Positions 25,523 to 34,031 of a stretch of 64,000 nt of DNA are shown in pieces. The stretch is taken from the NCBI GenBank assembly GCA_039917855.1, contig JBDSIR010000058.1, forward strand, positions 1 through 64,000, given 5' to 3'. Made by a program: the position numbers and the translations under genes. A model generated the notes under the pieces. It did no database searches, was not told where the DNA came from, and saw only the letters and a program-made list of their open reading frames with translations. Source of the DNA: CAMLHU01 sp039917855. Lineage in GTDB: Bacteria; Gemmatimonadota; Gemmatimonadetes; Gemmatimonadales; GWC2-71-9. Position 1 is the first letter of the stretch. The number at the start of each line of letters is the position of its first letter.

Positions 25523-25571
25523 TGCGATCCCTCCCTAAGCCCGGTCACTGGTTACGGGTCACTGGTCACCT
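25447..25571. repeat. Hairpin of GGTGACC heptamers spanning a start codon (family D)
   Basis: The arms 25447-25479 and 25538-25571 pair with about four mismatches. The right arm touches the stop codon of the upstream ntrX-like gene. The left arm is inside the signal-peptide coding region of the downstream barrel gene, whose start codon lies in the 58-nt loop. Confidence 0.85.
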
Positions 25572-26925
25572 ACAGTCCGAGGCGCCGCATCCGCCGATAC
25601 AGATTCGCCCGATCGGTGCGGAGGGTCCGCGCTGCTTCCGCGACATTCCCACCCGAGCCGGCGAGCGCGTTCCTGATCAATTGCCGCTCGTACTCATCCA
25701 GCGCATCTGAAAGCGGCCGATCGGGCGCCTCAGGGACGGTCGCTGAGGCCCGGGGCCAGGGGCCCGACGCCTGCGGCAATACCGCCGCGACCGCCTCGAC
25801 CCCGATCTCCGCTTTGCCCCCGCTCACGATGATCAGGCGCTCGATGATATTCGCCAGTTCGCGCACGTTGCCGGGCCACTGATAGGCCGCGAGCGCGGCA
25901 AGGGCATCGCGGGTGAACCTCGGCGTCCCGACCGGACGCACCCGGTGCGCCAGGTGGGCGACCAGGTCGGGGAGATCCTCGAGCCGGTCGCGCAGAGGCG
26001 GGAGCTGGATGGGGAAGACGTTGAGCCTGAAATAGAGATCCTCCCGGAATACTCCACTCGCCACCGACTGCTCCAGCTGTCGATTCGTCGACGCGAGGAC
26101 CCGCACGTCGACCCGCTCCGCTCGTTCGGCACCGACGCGCTGCAGCTCCCCGGTCTCGAGCACCCGGAGCAGTTTCGCCTGGGCTTCCAGGCTCAAGTCG
26201 CCGATCTCGTCGAGCAGGATGGTGCCGCCGTCGGCCAGCGCGAAGCGGCCGAGCCGGCGCTCGGTGGCGCCGGTGAAAGCGCCGCGCTCATGCCCGAAGA
26301 GCTCCGACTCGACCAACTCCCGCGGGATCGCCGCACAGTTGACCGGAATAAAGGGGCGCTTGGCCCGCTTGCTCCCGCGGTGGATCGCGGCGGCCACGAG
26401 TTCCTTTCCCGTGCCCGACTCGCCGGTGATGAGCACCCGCGTGTCGGTCGGCGCCACCTGCGCGATCTGCTCCTTGACCCGCGCCATTCCGCGCCCGACG
26501 CCGATGAGCTCTCCCGGGGTCGCTACCTGGGTGCGGAGCACACGGTTCTCGAGCTGGGTACGTCTCAGCTCGAGCGCCGACCGCAGGGTGACCAGCACCG
26601 CTTCCGGGCTCAGTGGCTTCTCCAGGAACTGGAACGCACCGAGCTGTGTGGCGCGCACCGCATCGGAGAGCTGGGCCTTCCCGCTCATCATGATCACCGG
26701 TGCCTCAAGTCCTCGCGCCCGCATCGCCTCGAGCGTCGCGAGCCCGTCGGGCCCCGGTGGCATCATCAGGTCGCAGAAGGCGGCATCGGGGTCGAGCTTC
26801 TCCAGCTCGATCAGCGCCGCATTCCCATTTCCCGCCTCCACGACCTCGAACCCCTCGGCGCGCAGCAGCGCGCCGAGCATCCGGCGGATGTTGGGTTCGT
26901 CATCGATCAACAGGATGGTAGGCAT
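25570..26925 (-). CDS. NtrX-like sigma-54-dependent response regulator
   Basis: 451 aa. The receiver (residues 1-120) has D8-D9 and phospho-acceptor D52. The AAA+ domain has Walker A GESGTGKE near 168-173 and the sigma-54 contact loop GAFTGA at 214-219, followed by GTILLDEIGDLS. A Fis-type helix-turn-helix closes the protein (NVAEAARTLRTDRANLYRRM). It would activate sigma-54 promoters when phosphorylated. Its ATG overlaps the stop of the histidine kinase gene (TGATG), its cognate partner by position. The linker before the HTH (QASGPWPRASATVPEAP) is encoded by GC-rich heptamers. Confidence 0.93.
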   Translation of the reverse strand: MPTILLIDDEPNIRRMLGALLRAEGFEVVEAGNGNAALIELEKLDPDAAFCDLMMPPGPDGLATLEAMRARGLEAPVIMMSGKAQLSDAVRATQLGAFQFLEKPLSPEAVLVTLRSALELRRTQLENRVLRTQVATPGELIGVGRGMARVKEQIAQVAPTDTRVLITGESGTGKELVAAAIHRGSKRAKRPFIPVNCAAIPRELVESELFGHERGAFTGATERRLGRFALADGGTILLDEIGDLSLEAQAKLLRVLETGELQRVGAERAERVDVRVLASTNRQLEQSVASGVFREDLYFRLNVFPIQLPPLRDRLEDLPDLVAHLAHRVRPVGTPRFTRDALAALAAYQWPGNVRELANIIERLIIVSGGKAEIGVEAVAAVLPQASGPWPRASATVPEAPDRPLSDALDEYERQLIRNALAGSGGNVAEAARTLRTDRANLYRRMRRLGL

Positions 26926-28187
26926 CAGCCCTCTCCCCCGGCCCCTCCCCCTGTCGGGGGAGGGGAGAACATCGCCGGGATCCGGAACACGAACACCGCC
27001 CCACCCCCCGCATTCTCCTCCACGCTCACCGTCCCGCCGTGTACCTCAACGGTCTGCCGCACCAGCGCCAGGCCGAGTCCCGTGCCGTCCTTCTTGGTGG
27101 TGACGTACGGCTGGAAGATCCGCTCCCGGTCGCTCGAGCGGATCCCCGGCCCCCGATCGGCGATCCGGACCTCTGCGCCCCCGTTGCGCGGCGTGATCGT
27201 TACCCGCAGCTCCCCTGCGCCGCCCTGCGCCTCGGCGCCATTGCGCAGCACGTTGCTGAACGCGCGCCGGAGCGGGTCGAGATGTCCCATCACCCGCGGC
27301 GTGGCAGGATCCGCTACGACCAACGTGGTCACCTCCGGCGGCAACGATGTCCGGATCAACTCTTCCAGCAGCTCGCGCAGATCCACCTCGGCGGCTGGGC
27401 CTTCGGGAAGGCGGCCGAAGTCGGCGAATTCACGGGCCAGCTGTTCGAGCCGCCCCGACTCGGTCGTGAGCACCTCGAGCGCTTCGATCTGATCCGGAGT
27501 AGCGCTCCGGCTGAGCTGGGTCACCGCAAAGCGCATCGGCGTCAGCGGGTTCTTCATTTCGTGTGCCACCCGGCGTGCCACCTCGCGGAAAGCGCGGAGC
27601 CTCGTCGCCTCGAGCTCCCGCTCGCGTCCGACGTCCAGTTCATCCGCCATCCCGCGGAGCGCATCGCGGAGCACGCCGAATTCGGGTGCCCCCTTCTTGG
27701 GGGGCTCGGTCGGCAGCGGCTCCCGGCGACGGATGAAGCCGGTCCATTCCACCAGTTCGCCGATCGGTCGGCTCAGCTGGCGCGACAGGTGTCCGGCGAT
27801 GCGGGTGCCGGCATAGACGATGATGGCGCCGAGGAGGAGCAGCAGCGCCGTCGCCGCGGCGCCGAGGTACTTGCTGTAGGCGCTGATCTGTTGGGTGCGG
27901 GAGAGGACGGTGCTGAGAGCGGCCGCGTGATCGGCCAGGGCCTTCCGCTCCGCGCGCGTGAGCCTGGTGGTGTCGAGGGTCTGGATCAGCACCCGACCAC
28001 TGTTCCCCGATGCCGCCACGGCGGTGCGCATCGCTTCGGCGGTGGAGCTGTTCTGGAGCGTCAATGCCCAGCTCACCAGCACGGCACCGGTCGGCAGCAC
28101 GCCGAGAGCGAGCAGCGCCCAGAGGATGCGCTGACGGAAGGTGAGTGGGCGGGCGAGCATGCTGGAATGTAGGGTGGTGCGTGTCAT
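26925..28187 (-). CDS. NtrY-like sensor histidine kinase
   Basis: 420 aa. Two membrane segments (ILWALLALGVLPTGAVLVSW and the helix with AAATALLLLLGAIIVYAG) flank a small periplasmic loop. A HAMP-like linker (RQLSRPIGELVEWT), the H-box REVARRVAHEMKNPLTP, N-box NVLRNGAEA, G1 IADRGPGI and G2 GTGLGLALVRQ follow. Order and coupling to an NtrX-like regulator support the name. A second ATG nine codons in is an alternative start. The C-terminal tail PPPTGGGAGGEG is encoded by a CCCCTCC hairpin (26931-26968) and is probably not structural. Confidence 0.92.
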   Translation of the reverse strand: MTRTTLHSSMLARPLTFRQRILWALLALGVLPTGAVLVSWALTLQNSSTAEAMRTAVAASGNSGRVLIQTLDTTRLTRAERKALADHAAALSTVLSRTQQISAYSKYLGAAATALLLLLGAIIVYAGTRIAGHLSRQLSRPIGELVEWTGFIRRREPLPTEPPKKGAPEFGVLRDALRGMADELDVGRERELEATRLRAFREVARRVAHEMKNPLTPMRFAVTQLSRSATPDQIEALEVLTTESGRLEQLAREFADFGRLPEGPAAEVDLRELLEELIRTSLPPEVTTLVVADPATPRVMGHLDPLRRAFSNVLRNGAEAQGGAGELRVTITPRNGGAEVRIADRGPGIRSSDRERIFQPYVTTKKDGTGLGLALVRQTVEVHGGTVSVEENAGGGAVFVFRIPAMFSPPPTGGGAGGEG

Positions 28188-28196
28188 TTGAACACA

Positions 28197-28336
28197 GCGC
28201 CTGGAGCCTGACGCCGGGAGAGGATGATTCGGAATTCGTATCGAGTCGGTAAGTATTTGTGGATCATGGCCTTATCACCTGGCATCGTGTGGTATTACGC
28301 CTCAGGTCTCCCATTACCTCTCCAGGCTCCAGGCGC
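28197..28336. repeat. Inverted repeat in divergent spacer
   Basis: Arms GCGCCTGGAGCCTG at 28197-28210 and its perfect complement at 28323-28336 are separated by 112 bp of AT-richer sequence. They lie just upstream of the kinase start on one side and 52 bp upstream of the ligase GTG on the other. No clear promoter pair stands out between them. Confidence 0.7.
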
Positions 28337-28387
28337 GAGGCGCTCCCCTATGAACCATCCGCCCCCACCCCTATCTTTCCCCCGCCT

Positions 28388-29977
28388 GTGACCGACCAGA
28401 ACCCCTTGTCCGACCTGCACTTCGCCCATCTGTTCGATCGGCGAGCTGCGGCGCATCCCGACCGCGAATTCCTCGTGGCCGGCGAGGGGCGTTGGACCTG
28501 GGGTCAGGTCCGGGCCCGGTCTTCCGCGTTGGCCGAGTCGTGGGCGGAGCGGGGAATCAAGCAGGGGGACAGGATCGCCCTCGTCCTCCCGAACTGGCCT
28601 GAGGGGGTCGTGGCGTTCATCGCCGCCGCCCGACTCGGCGCCATCGTGGTGCCGCTCGACCCTGGATCCAGTCTCCATGAGCTCCGGTACCTCCTCCGCC
28701 ACGGCGAAGTGCGCGCGGCGGTCGTGGCGGAGCAGTGGAATGGTGAGGAGCTGCTCGAGCAGTTCGACGAGCTCCTTCCTGACCTTCCCGATCTCGCTTT
28801 TCTGGTGACGGTGGGGCCCGAGGATCTCTGGCACGACGACCGGGTCCTCCAGTTCGAGGACCTGGTGGCGAAAGGGGGCGTGCGGGAGCCGCGCGTCGCC
28901 GACTTCGACCCCGCCGTGACGCCGCTCTGCCTGATCTACACGAGCGGCACCACCGGCAAGCCGAAGGGCGTGGTGCTGACGCACGCCGCCCTGGTCGGCT
29001 CGTCGAAGGCGACGGCGGAGGCGATCGGCAGCGGTCCCGACGACCGGGTACTCCTGGGTGTGCCGCTCTTCCACGTCTTCGGCCTGTCGGTGCTCGTGGC
29101 CACCGTGGCGAGCGGCGGGACGCTGGTGCTGCAGGAGCGTTTTCGCCCTGCGGAGACACTGGCGTTGATCCCGCGCGAGCGGATCACCCTGTTGCACGGC
29201 GTCCCGACGATGTTCGCGCTGCTCATGCGCGAGCCGGGTTTCGACCCGGCAGAGCTTCGGACCCTCCGCACCGGCATCATCGGCGGGAGCTTCGTATCCG
29301 AAGAGTTGGTCACCCGCATCCGTACCTGGTGCGATGTGCAGATCGCCTACGGCCTGACCGAGACCGGCCCGACCATCAGCGTTTCCCGCCCCGGCGACCC
29401 GGCCGGCAAGCGGGCGCAGACGGTGGGGCGGCCTTTGGCGGGCGTCGAGGCGACGATCCGTGATGTGCTCACGGGGACCCTGCATGGGCTCGAGGCGGTG
29501 GGGGAACTGGCGGTGAGGACGCCGTTCATCATGACGGGGTATCATCGCATGCCGGGGGAGACCCAGAAGGTCTTCACCCCGGAGGGCTATTTCCTGACCG
29601 GCGACCTGGCCGTCCTTGACGCGGACGGGTACATCCAGCTCGTCGGCCGACGGAAGGAGCTCATCATCCGTGGGGGACAGAACGTGAGTCCCCGCGAAGT
29701 AGAAGATATTCTGCGCGCCCACCCGGCGGTGGACGACGCCAGCGTGATCGGCCTGCCCCATGAGGTCATGGGCGAGGTGATCTGTGCCTGCGTCGTCGCC
29801 GTGGAAGGCGCCATCGTGACCGGCGACGAACTCAAGGAGTTCTGTCGCGACCAACTCGCCGACTACAAGGTCCCCGACCTCGTGCGGTTCTTCGACGCCT
29901 TCCCGCTGACCGGGTCAGGCAAGGTGAAGCGTCGTGAACTCACACGAGTGGTGGAACTGGAGCACTCAACGACGTGA
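28388..29977 (+). CDS. AMP-forming acyl-CoA synthetase
   Basis: 529 aa from a GTG at 28388. The frame is open from 28259, but that part overlaps the inverted repeat and is not family-like. The ATP/AMP motif is IYTSGTTGKPKGVVLTH, then QIAYGLTETGPTIS, GYFLTGDLAVLDADGYI and the C-terminal catalytic Lys in PLTGSGKVKRREL. This layout belongs to long- and medium-chain acyl-CoA ligases. It activates a carboxylic acid with ATP and CoA in the cytoplasm. The chain-length preference cannot be told. The NYN gene overlaps its stop. Confidence 0.92.
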   Translation: MTDQNPLSDLHFAHLFDRRAAAHPDREFLVAGEGRWTWGQVRARSSALAESWAERGIKQGDRIALVLPNWPEGVVAFIAAARLGAIVVPLDPGSSLHELRYLLRHGEVRAAVVAEQWNGEELLEQFDELLPDLPDLAFLVTVGPEDLWHDDRVLQFEDLVAKGGVREPRVADFDPAVTPLCLIYTSGTTGKPKGVVLTHAALVGSSKATAEAIGSGPDDRVLLGVPLFHVFGLSVLVATVASGGTLVLQERFRPAETLALIPRERITLLHGVPTMFALLMREPGFDPAELRTLRTGIIGGSFVSEELVTRIRTWCDVQIAYGLTETGPTISVSRPGDPAGKRAQTVGRPLAGVEATIRDVLTGTLHGLEAVGELAVRTPFIMTGYHRMPGETQKVFTPEGYFLTGDLAVLDADGYIQLVGRRKELIIRGGQNVSPREVEDILRAHPAVDDASVIGLPHEVMGEVICACVVAVEGAIVTGDELKEFCRDQLADYKVPDLVRFFDAFPLTGSGKVKRRELTRVVELEHSTT

Positions 29978-31596
29978 ATGCCATGACGCGACGGCCCCGG
30001 CCCCAGGCCGAGGCTCCCGCCAATCCCAATGCGCCCAATGCGGCGCTCCTGATCGACTTCGACAACGTCACCCTCGGCATCCAGAGCGATCTGGCGCGCG
30101 AACTGCGCCAGCTCATCCGGAGCGATGCGCTCGGTGGTCATGTGACCATCCAGCGCGCCTACGCCGACTGGCGGCGCTTCCCGCAGTACCTGGTGCCGCT
30201 CACCGAGGCCTCGGTCGAGCTGGTCAGCGCCCCCGCCGTCGGGCCCAACAAGAAGAACGCCACCGACATCCGTCTCGCCATCGACGCGATGGAGCTGGCC
30301 TTCACCCGGCCCGAGATCGGGACCTTCATTCTCCTCTCCGGCGACAGCGACTTCTCCGCCCTGGTCAACAAGCTCAAGGAATGGGGCAAGTACATCATCG
30401 GCGTCGGTATGAAGGAGAGCAGCAGCGACACGCTGATGCGGGTGTGCCACGAGTACTACAGCTACTCCGACCTCGCCGGCCTGAAGAAGTCCGACGACAT
30501 CGCCCGTGATCCCGGCAAGCCGCAGGATCCGTGGCTGCTGGTCGGCGCTGCGGTGGCGCAGATGGTCAAGAACCGCGACGTCATGCGAGCCGACCGGCTC
30601 AAGCAGGTGATGCAGCAGCTCGATCCCGCCTTCGACGAGCGGCACGCCGGTAAGGGCTACAGCCGGTTCTCAATGTTCGTCACCGACGCGGCCGAGAAGG
30701 GTCTCATCTCCGTTCGGAAGATGGAGAACGGCCAGCTCGAGGTCGCGCCTGCCGAGGGCCCGACGTCCTCGCCGGGCCATGCGTCCTCGTCGGGCCATGC
30801 GCCCTCGCCGAGCCGCAGAGGCGCAGCTGCAGAGGCTCCGGCCGCACCGACCCCAGCCGAAGAGCGTCCGGCGGGAGGACGGGGACGCGGTCGGGGTCGC
30901 GGACGAGGTCGCGGCGAGGCCGCCGCTGCGCCGCGATCGGAGGCGCCCCGCGCGGCTCACGCGCCGCGTGCAGTGCCGGTGTCTGACAAGCTCACGCTCG
31001 CCGCTGGGTTCGAGCTGCTCACCACGTCGCTCAAGGAGCTCCCGCCCCCGGTCGCGGGCGAGGCCCTGCGGCTCCGGATGATCGCCAACCTCGGCCGCGA
31101 GGACGTGCTCCTCGATGCGAGCCGCTTCGATCGGCTTCTCCGGCAGGCGCACGACGCCGAGCTGGTGGAGGTCCGGAAGGTCGGCGAGGATATGTACGAC
31201 GTGGCGCCGCTCGGGCAGACCAGCGCCCCGCCGGCACGCTACGAGCGGAAGCCCCAACCATCGTCCCGACCGGCCGAGGCATCAGTGCAGCCGCCGACCC
31301 CTGCGGCCGTCGATGTTCCTCTGCCGCCGGCCGCTCCTCGCGCCCTCGGCATCCGCCGCGGGTCACGGACCGGGATGGTCAAGGCGGCGATCCCGCTCGT
31401 CGGAGTCATCTCGCTCGATGACGACGCCCCCAAGGCACCGGCGGTCGAGGAGAAGCAGACGTCGCGTGGTCGCGGACGTGGTCCGAAGGCGGAGGTCGGG
31501 GCGACGCCTAGGGCGTCCGAGGCGGACGCCCCTACGAAGCCCCGGCGCCCGCGCGGTCGAGGCCGGGGGAAGCCGAAGGCGGGCACGGAGGCGTAA
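29974..31596 (+). CDS. NYN-domain (LabA-like) ribonuclease with two OST-HTH/LOTUS domains
   Basis: 540 aa from a GTG at 29974 (overlapping the previous stop); ATG at 29983 is an alternative. Residues 20-165 form a PIN-like NYN nuclease: acidic residues D28/D30 in LLIDFDN, D99 in NATDIRLAID, and D124/D126 in LSGDSDF. Two LOTUS-type RNA-binding modules follow, at about 190-260 (DPWLLVGAAVAQMVKNRDVM) and about 330-410 (KLTLAAGFELLTTSLKEL). RG-rich stretches (GRGRGRGRGRGRG and RPRGRGRG) lie between and after. This suggests structured-RNA binding and cleavage. A REP-like array begins 12 bp after the stop. Confidence 0.9.
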   Translation: MNAMTRRPRPQAEAPANPNAPNAALLIDFDNVTLGIQSDLARELRQLIRSDALGGHVTIQRAYADWRRFPQYLVPLTEASVELVSAPAVGPNKKNATDIRLAIDAMELAFTRPEIGTFILLSGDSDFSALVNKLKEWGKYIIGVGMKESSSDTLMRVCHEYYSYSDLAGLKKSDDIARDPGKPQDPWLLVGAAVAQMVKNRDVMRADRLKQVMQQLDPAFDERHAGKGYSRFSMFVTDAAEKGLISVRKMENGQLEVAPAEGPTSSPGHASSSGHAPSPSRRGAAAEAPAAPTPAEERPAGGRGRGRGRGRGRGEAAAAPRSEAPRAAHAPRAVPVSDKLTLAAGFELLTTSLKELPPPVAGEALRLRMIANLGREDVLLDASRFDRLLRQAHDAELVEVRKVGEDMYDVAPLGQTSAPPARYERKPQPSSRPAEASVQPPTPAAVDVPLPPAAPRALGIRRGSRTGMVKAAIPLVGVISLDDDAPKAPAVEEKQTSRGRGRGPKAEVGATPRASEADAPTKPRRPRGRGRGKPKAGTEA

Positions 31597-31607
31597 GCTC
31601 TGGGCCA

Positions 31608-32020
31608 GTTGTGGCGCGGCTTGCCGCGCTGTTGGGGGAGGGAGTCTCCGTTGTGGCGCGGCTCGCCGCGCTGTTGGGGGAGGGAGTCTCCGTTGCGGCG
31701 CGGCTTGCCGCGCTGTTGGGGGAGGGAGTCTCCGTTGCGGCGCGGCTTGCCGCGCCTTGGAGCAGGGCGAGTCACGGCTCAGGCGCAGCAAGCTGCGCCG
31801 CAACGGGGTTCGGGCCGCTAGAAGAGCGCAGCAAGCTGCGCCACAACGGGTTCGGGCCGCTAGAAGAGCGCAGCAAGCTGCGCCACAACGGGTTCGGGCC
31901 GCTAGAAGAGCGCAGCAAGCTGCGCCGCAACGGGGTTCGGGCCGCTAGAAGAGCGCAGCAAGCTGCGCCACAACAGGGTTCGGGCCGCTAGAAGAGCGCA
32001 GCAAGCTGCGCCACAACAGG
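31608..32020. repeat. REP/BIME-like array of 42-43-nt palindromic units, inverted half-arrays
   Basis: Forward units of 42 nt start at 31608, 31650 and 31692, with a partial fourth at 31734. Each carries GCGCGGCTTGCCGCGC, a 7-bp stem. After 26 bp come inverted units at 31783, 31826, 31868, 31910 and 31953 (42 or 43 nt), plus a partial at 31996. Each of these carries GCGCAGCAAGCTGCGC, the same stem with a paired G:C to A:T change. Spacers differ between the halves (GGGGGAGGGAGTCTCC against GGGTTCGGGCCGCTAGAAGA). Units are contiguous without unique spacers, so this is not a CRISPR. Confidence 0.95.
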
Positions 32021-32080
32021 CGCCCCCCAGAAACAACCAGCGGCGCGCCTCCGGCGCGCCGGCAGAGGCGAAAGCAAGAT

Positions 32081-32115
32081 CCGGGTAGAGCTTCGGCGCT
32101 ACCCGGTTTTCTTTT
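32081..32115 (+). terminator. Intrinsic terminator
   Basis: CCGGGTAG (32081-32088) pairs with CTACCCGG (32099-32106). The stem can extend to a TTCG tetraloop, and TTTTCTTTT follows directly. It would end transcription of the acyl-CoA ligase-NYN unit after the REP-like array. Confidence 0.85.
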
Positions 32116-32120
32116 CTGGT

Positions 32121-32711
32121 ATGCCCAAGCCCCTCCCGCTCTCCTTCTTCCGCCGCCCGGCCGAGGTCGTTGCTCCTGAGCTCCTCGGCTGCACCCTGAC
32201 GGTCACTCAGCGCAGTTCATCCGCCCGTCCGCCCATCCGCCTATCCGCCATCATCACAGAGGTCGAAGCCTACCTCGGCGTCCGGGACCCCGGCTCCCAC
32301 GTCTGGAATGGGCGTCGCACCCCGACCACTACGAATCTCTACGCGCCCCCCGGTACCTGGTACGTCTACAGGAGCCACGGACTCCATTGGTGCTGCAACC
32401 TCACGACGAAGGGACCGGAGGAAGGGCACGCAGTGCTGCTGCGCGGGGTGGTGGTAACGGACGCTCGGACGCTCAAGGTGATGCAGAGACGCAGGGGTGC
32501 AGTGGTACAGAAGGATCTGACCAATGGACCGGGGAAACTGACCCAGGCGCTTGGGATCGATCGATCACTGGATGGGGTGCTGATGGCGGGGAGTTGGGCG
32601 CAGGTCTTCGCGGAAGGGACTTCACGCGATACCCAACACCCAATACGCCTCACGCCGAGGATCGGACTTACGCGGGCAGTGGATTGGCCGCTGCGGTGGC
32701 TGATGAAATGA
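32121..32711 (+). CDS. 3-methyladenine (alkylpurine) DNA glycosylase, AAG/MPG family
   Basis: 196 aa. It removes alkylated purines in base-excision repair. The family landmarks are PAEVVAPELLGCTLTV, the catalytic Glu in IITEVEAYLG, DPGSHVWNGRRTPTT, PPGTWYVYRSHGLHWCCN and NGPGKLTQALGI. The stretch SSSARPPIRLSA before the catalytic strand is encoded by four ATCCGCCC-type octamers (32219-32249) and replaces the shorter loop expected here. A late stretch (RDTQHPIRLTPR) is also repetitive at the DNA level. Start codon by position only; no strong Shine-Dalgarno. Confidence 0.9.
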   Translation: MPKPLPLSFFRRPAEVVAPELLGCTLTVTQRSSSARPPIRLSAIITEVEAYLGVRDPGSHVWNGRRTPTTTNLYAPPGTWYVYRSHGLHWCCNLTTKGPEEGHAVLLRGVVVTDARTLKVMQRRRGAVVQKDLTNGPGKLTQALGIDRSLDGVLMAGSWAQVFAEGTSRDTQHPIRLTPRIGLTRAVDWPLRWLMK

Positions 32712-32762
32712 GAAGGGCGCCCCACCCGGAGCGCCCCGCTTCGTTGCTTCGCACGAATGTCC

Positions 32763-32826
32763 GCTAAGGGCTTGGGGCTCAGGGCTCGTTGAAATCCTCC
32801 CAAGCCCTTAGCCCCCAACCCCAAGC
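32763..32826. repeat. Hairpin between convergent genes
   Basis: GCTAAGGGCTTGGGGCTCAG at 32763-32782 faces CTTAGCCCCCAACCCCAAGC at 32807-32826, with AGGGCTTGGG and CCCAAGCCCT also able to pair. Each arm is made of GGGCTTG/GGGCTCA heptamers. It sits 6 bp from the kbl stop and may serve both convergent transcripts as a terminator. Confidence 0.75.
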
Positions 32827-32831
32827 ATCCT

Positions 32832-34031
32832 TCAGATCAATTTGAGCTGGGAGCCCACCTTCTTGAACGCCGTCAGCGCCCGGTCCATATGCTCCTTGGT
32901 GTGTGCCGCACTGATCTGGCACCGCACTCGCGCCTGACCCTGCGGCACCACTGGGAAGCCGAACCCGGTCACGAACACCCCTTCCTCCAGCAGCTTGTCG
33001 CTCATCTGGATCGCCGCCGAGGTCTCACCCAGGATCACGGGGATGATCGGCGTCTCACCGGGAAGGGGCTTGAAGCCCAAGGCCAATAGCCCTTCCCGGA
33101 AGTACTTCGCATTGTCGCGGAGAAGCTGCACCCGCTGCGGCTCCCGCTCCAGCACCTCGATGCTCCGCTTGGCGCTCGCCGCCACGGTGGCGGGGATGGC
33201 GTTGCTGAAGAGCTGTGGTCGCGCGCGCTGGGTCAGGTAGTCGGTGACCGCTGCGCTCCCCGCTACGAACCCTCCCGCCGCACCTCCCAGCGCCTTCCCC
33301 AGCGTGCTGGTGATGATGTCGATCTGGCCCACCATTCCGAAGTGCTCCGCGGTCCCTCGGCCATGCTTGCCGAGTACCCCGGTGGCGTGGGAGTCATCGA
33401 CCACGAGGATGGCGTCGTGCTTGTTGCACACCTCGCGGAGCCCCGGGAGGTCGGCGATCGCGCCCTCCATCGAGAAGATGCCGTCGCTGATGACCATCTT
33501 GAACCGCCGGTCGGTGGCGGCCGCCAGCTTGGCGTCGAGGTCCTTGAGGTCGGCGTGCTCGTAGACTCCGGTCTGACACTTGGTGATCGCCTTGGCGAGG
33601 CGGATGCCGTCGATGATCGAGGCGTGATTGAGCTGGTCGGAGAGCACCAGGTCCTGCTCGCCGAGCAACGTCCCCGGCGTCGCTTCGTTGGCGTTCCAGC
33701 AGCTCACGAAGGAGAGCGAGCTCTCCGTCCCGACGAGCCGAGCGCACGCCTCTTCCAGCTCGCGATGGATGGTGAAGGTCCCGCAGATGAACCGGACGCT
33801 CGCCGTCCCCGCGCCGTACGCCTCCAGCGCCTCCTCCCCCGCCTTGACCACTTCGGGATCATCCGAGAGGCCGAGGTAGTTGTTGCTGGAGAGGACGATG
33901 ACCTGCCCGCGTCCCTCCATCTCCACCACCGGCCCCTGGGGGGAGGCGATGTAGTTGAGCCGCTTGTAGACGCCGTCGCGCTTGAATCCTTCGAGGTCCG
34001 CGCGGACCTTGGTCTCGAATGCCTTGGACAT
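32832..34031 (-). CDS. kbl: 2-amino-3-ketobutyrate CoA ligase (glycine C-acetyltransferase)
   Basis: 399 aa from the ATG at 34029-34031, overlapping the tdh stop as TGATG. An alpha-oxoamine synthase: SSNNYLGLSDDPEV, FVSCWNANEATPG, VVDDSHATGVLGKHGRG, the PLP-binding Lys in ITSTLGKALGGAAGG and the C-terminal VPQGQARVRCQISAAHT. With CoA it cleaves 2-amino-3-oxobutanoate to glycine and acetyl-CoA. The tdh-kbl gene pair in order is the standard threonine degradation operon, which makes the assignment firm over SPT/BioF relatives. Confidence 0.96.
   Translation of the reverse strand: MSKAFETKVRADLEGFKRDGVYKRLNYIASPQGPVVEMEGRGQVIVLSSNNYLGLSDDPEVVKAGEEALEAYGAGTASVRFICGTFTIHRELEEACARLVGTESSLSFVSCWNANEATPGTLLGEQDLVLSDQLNHASIIDGIRLAKAITKCQTGVYEHADLKDLDAKLAAATDRRFKMVISDGIFSMEGAIADLPGLREVCNKHDAILVVDDSHATGVLGKHGRGTAEHFGMVGQIDIITSTLGKALGGAAGGFVAGSAAVTDYLTQRARPQLFSNAIPATVAASAKRSIEVLEREPQRVQLLRDNAKYFREGLLALGFKPLPGETPIIPVILGETSAAIQMSDKLLEEGVFVTGFGFPVVPQGQARVRCQISAAHTKEHMDRALTAFKKVGSQLKLI

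Noticed and set aside
31608..32020. Possible CRISPR array
   Set aside because: Units are contiguous 42-43-nt repeats with constant inner sequence and two orientations. There are no unique spacers and no cas genes.
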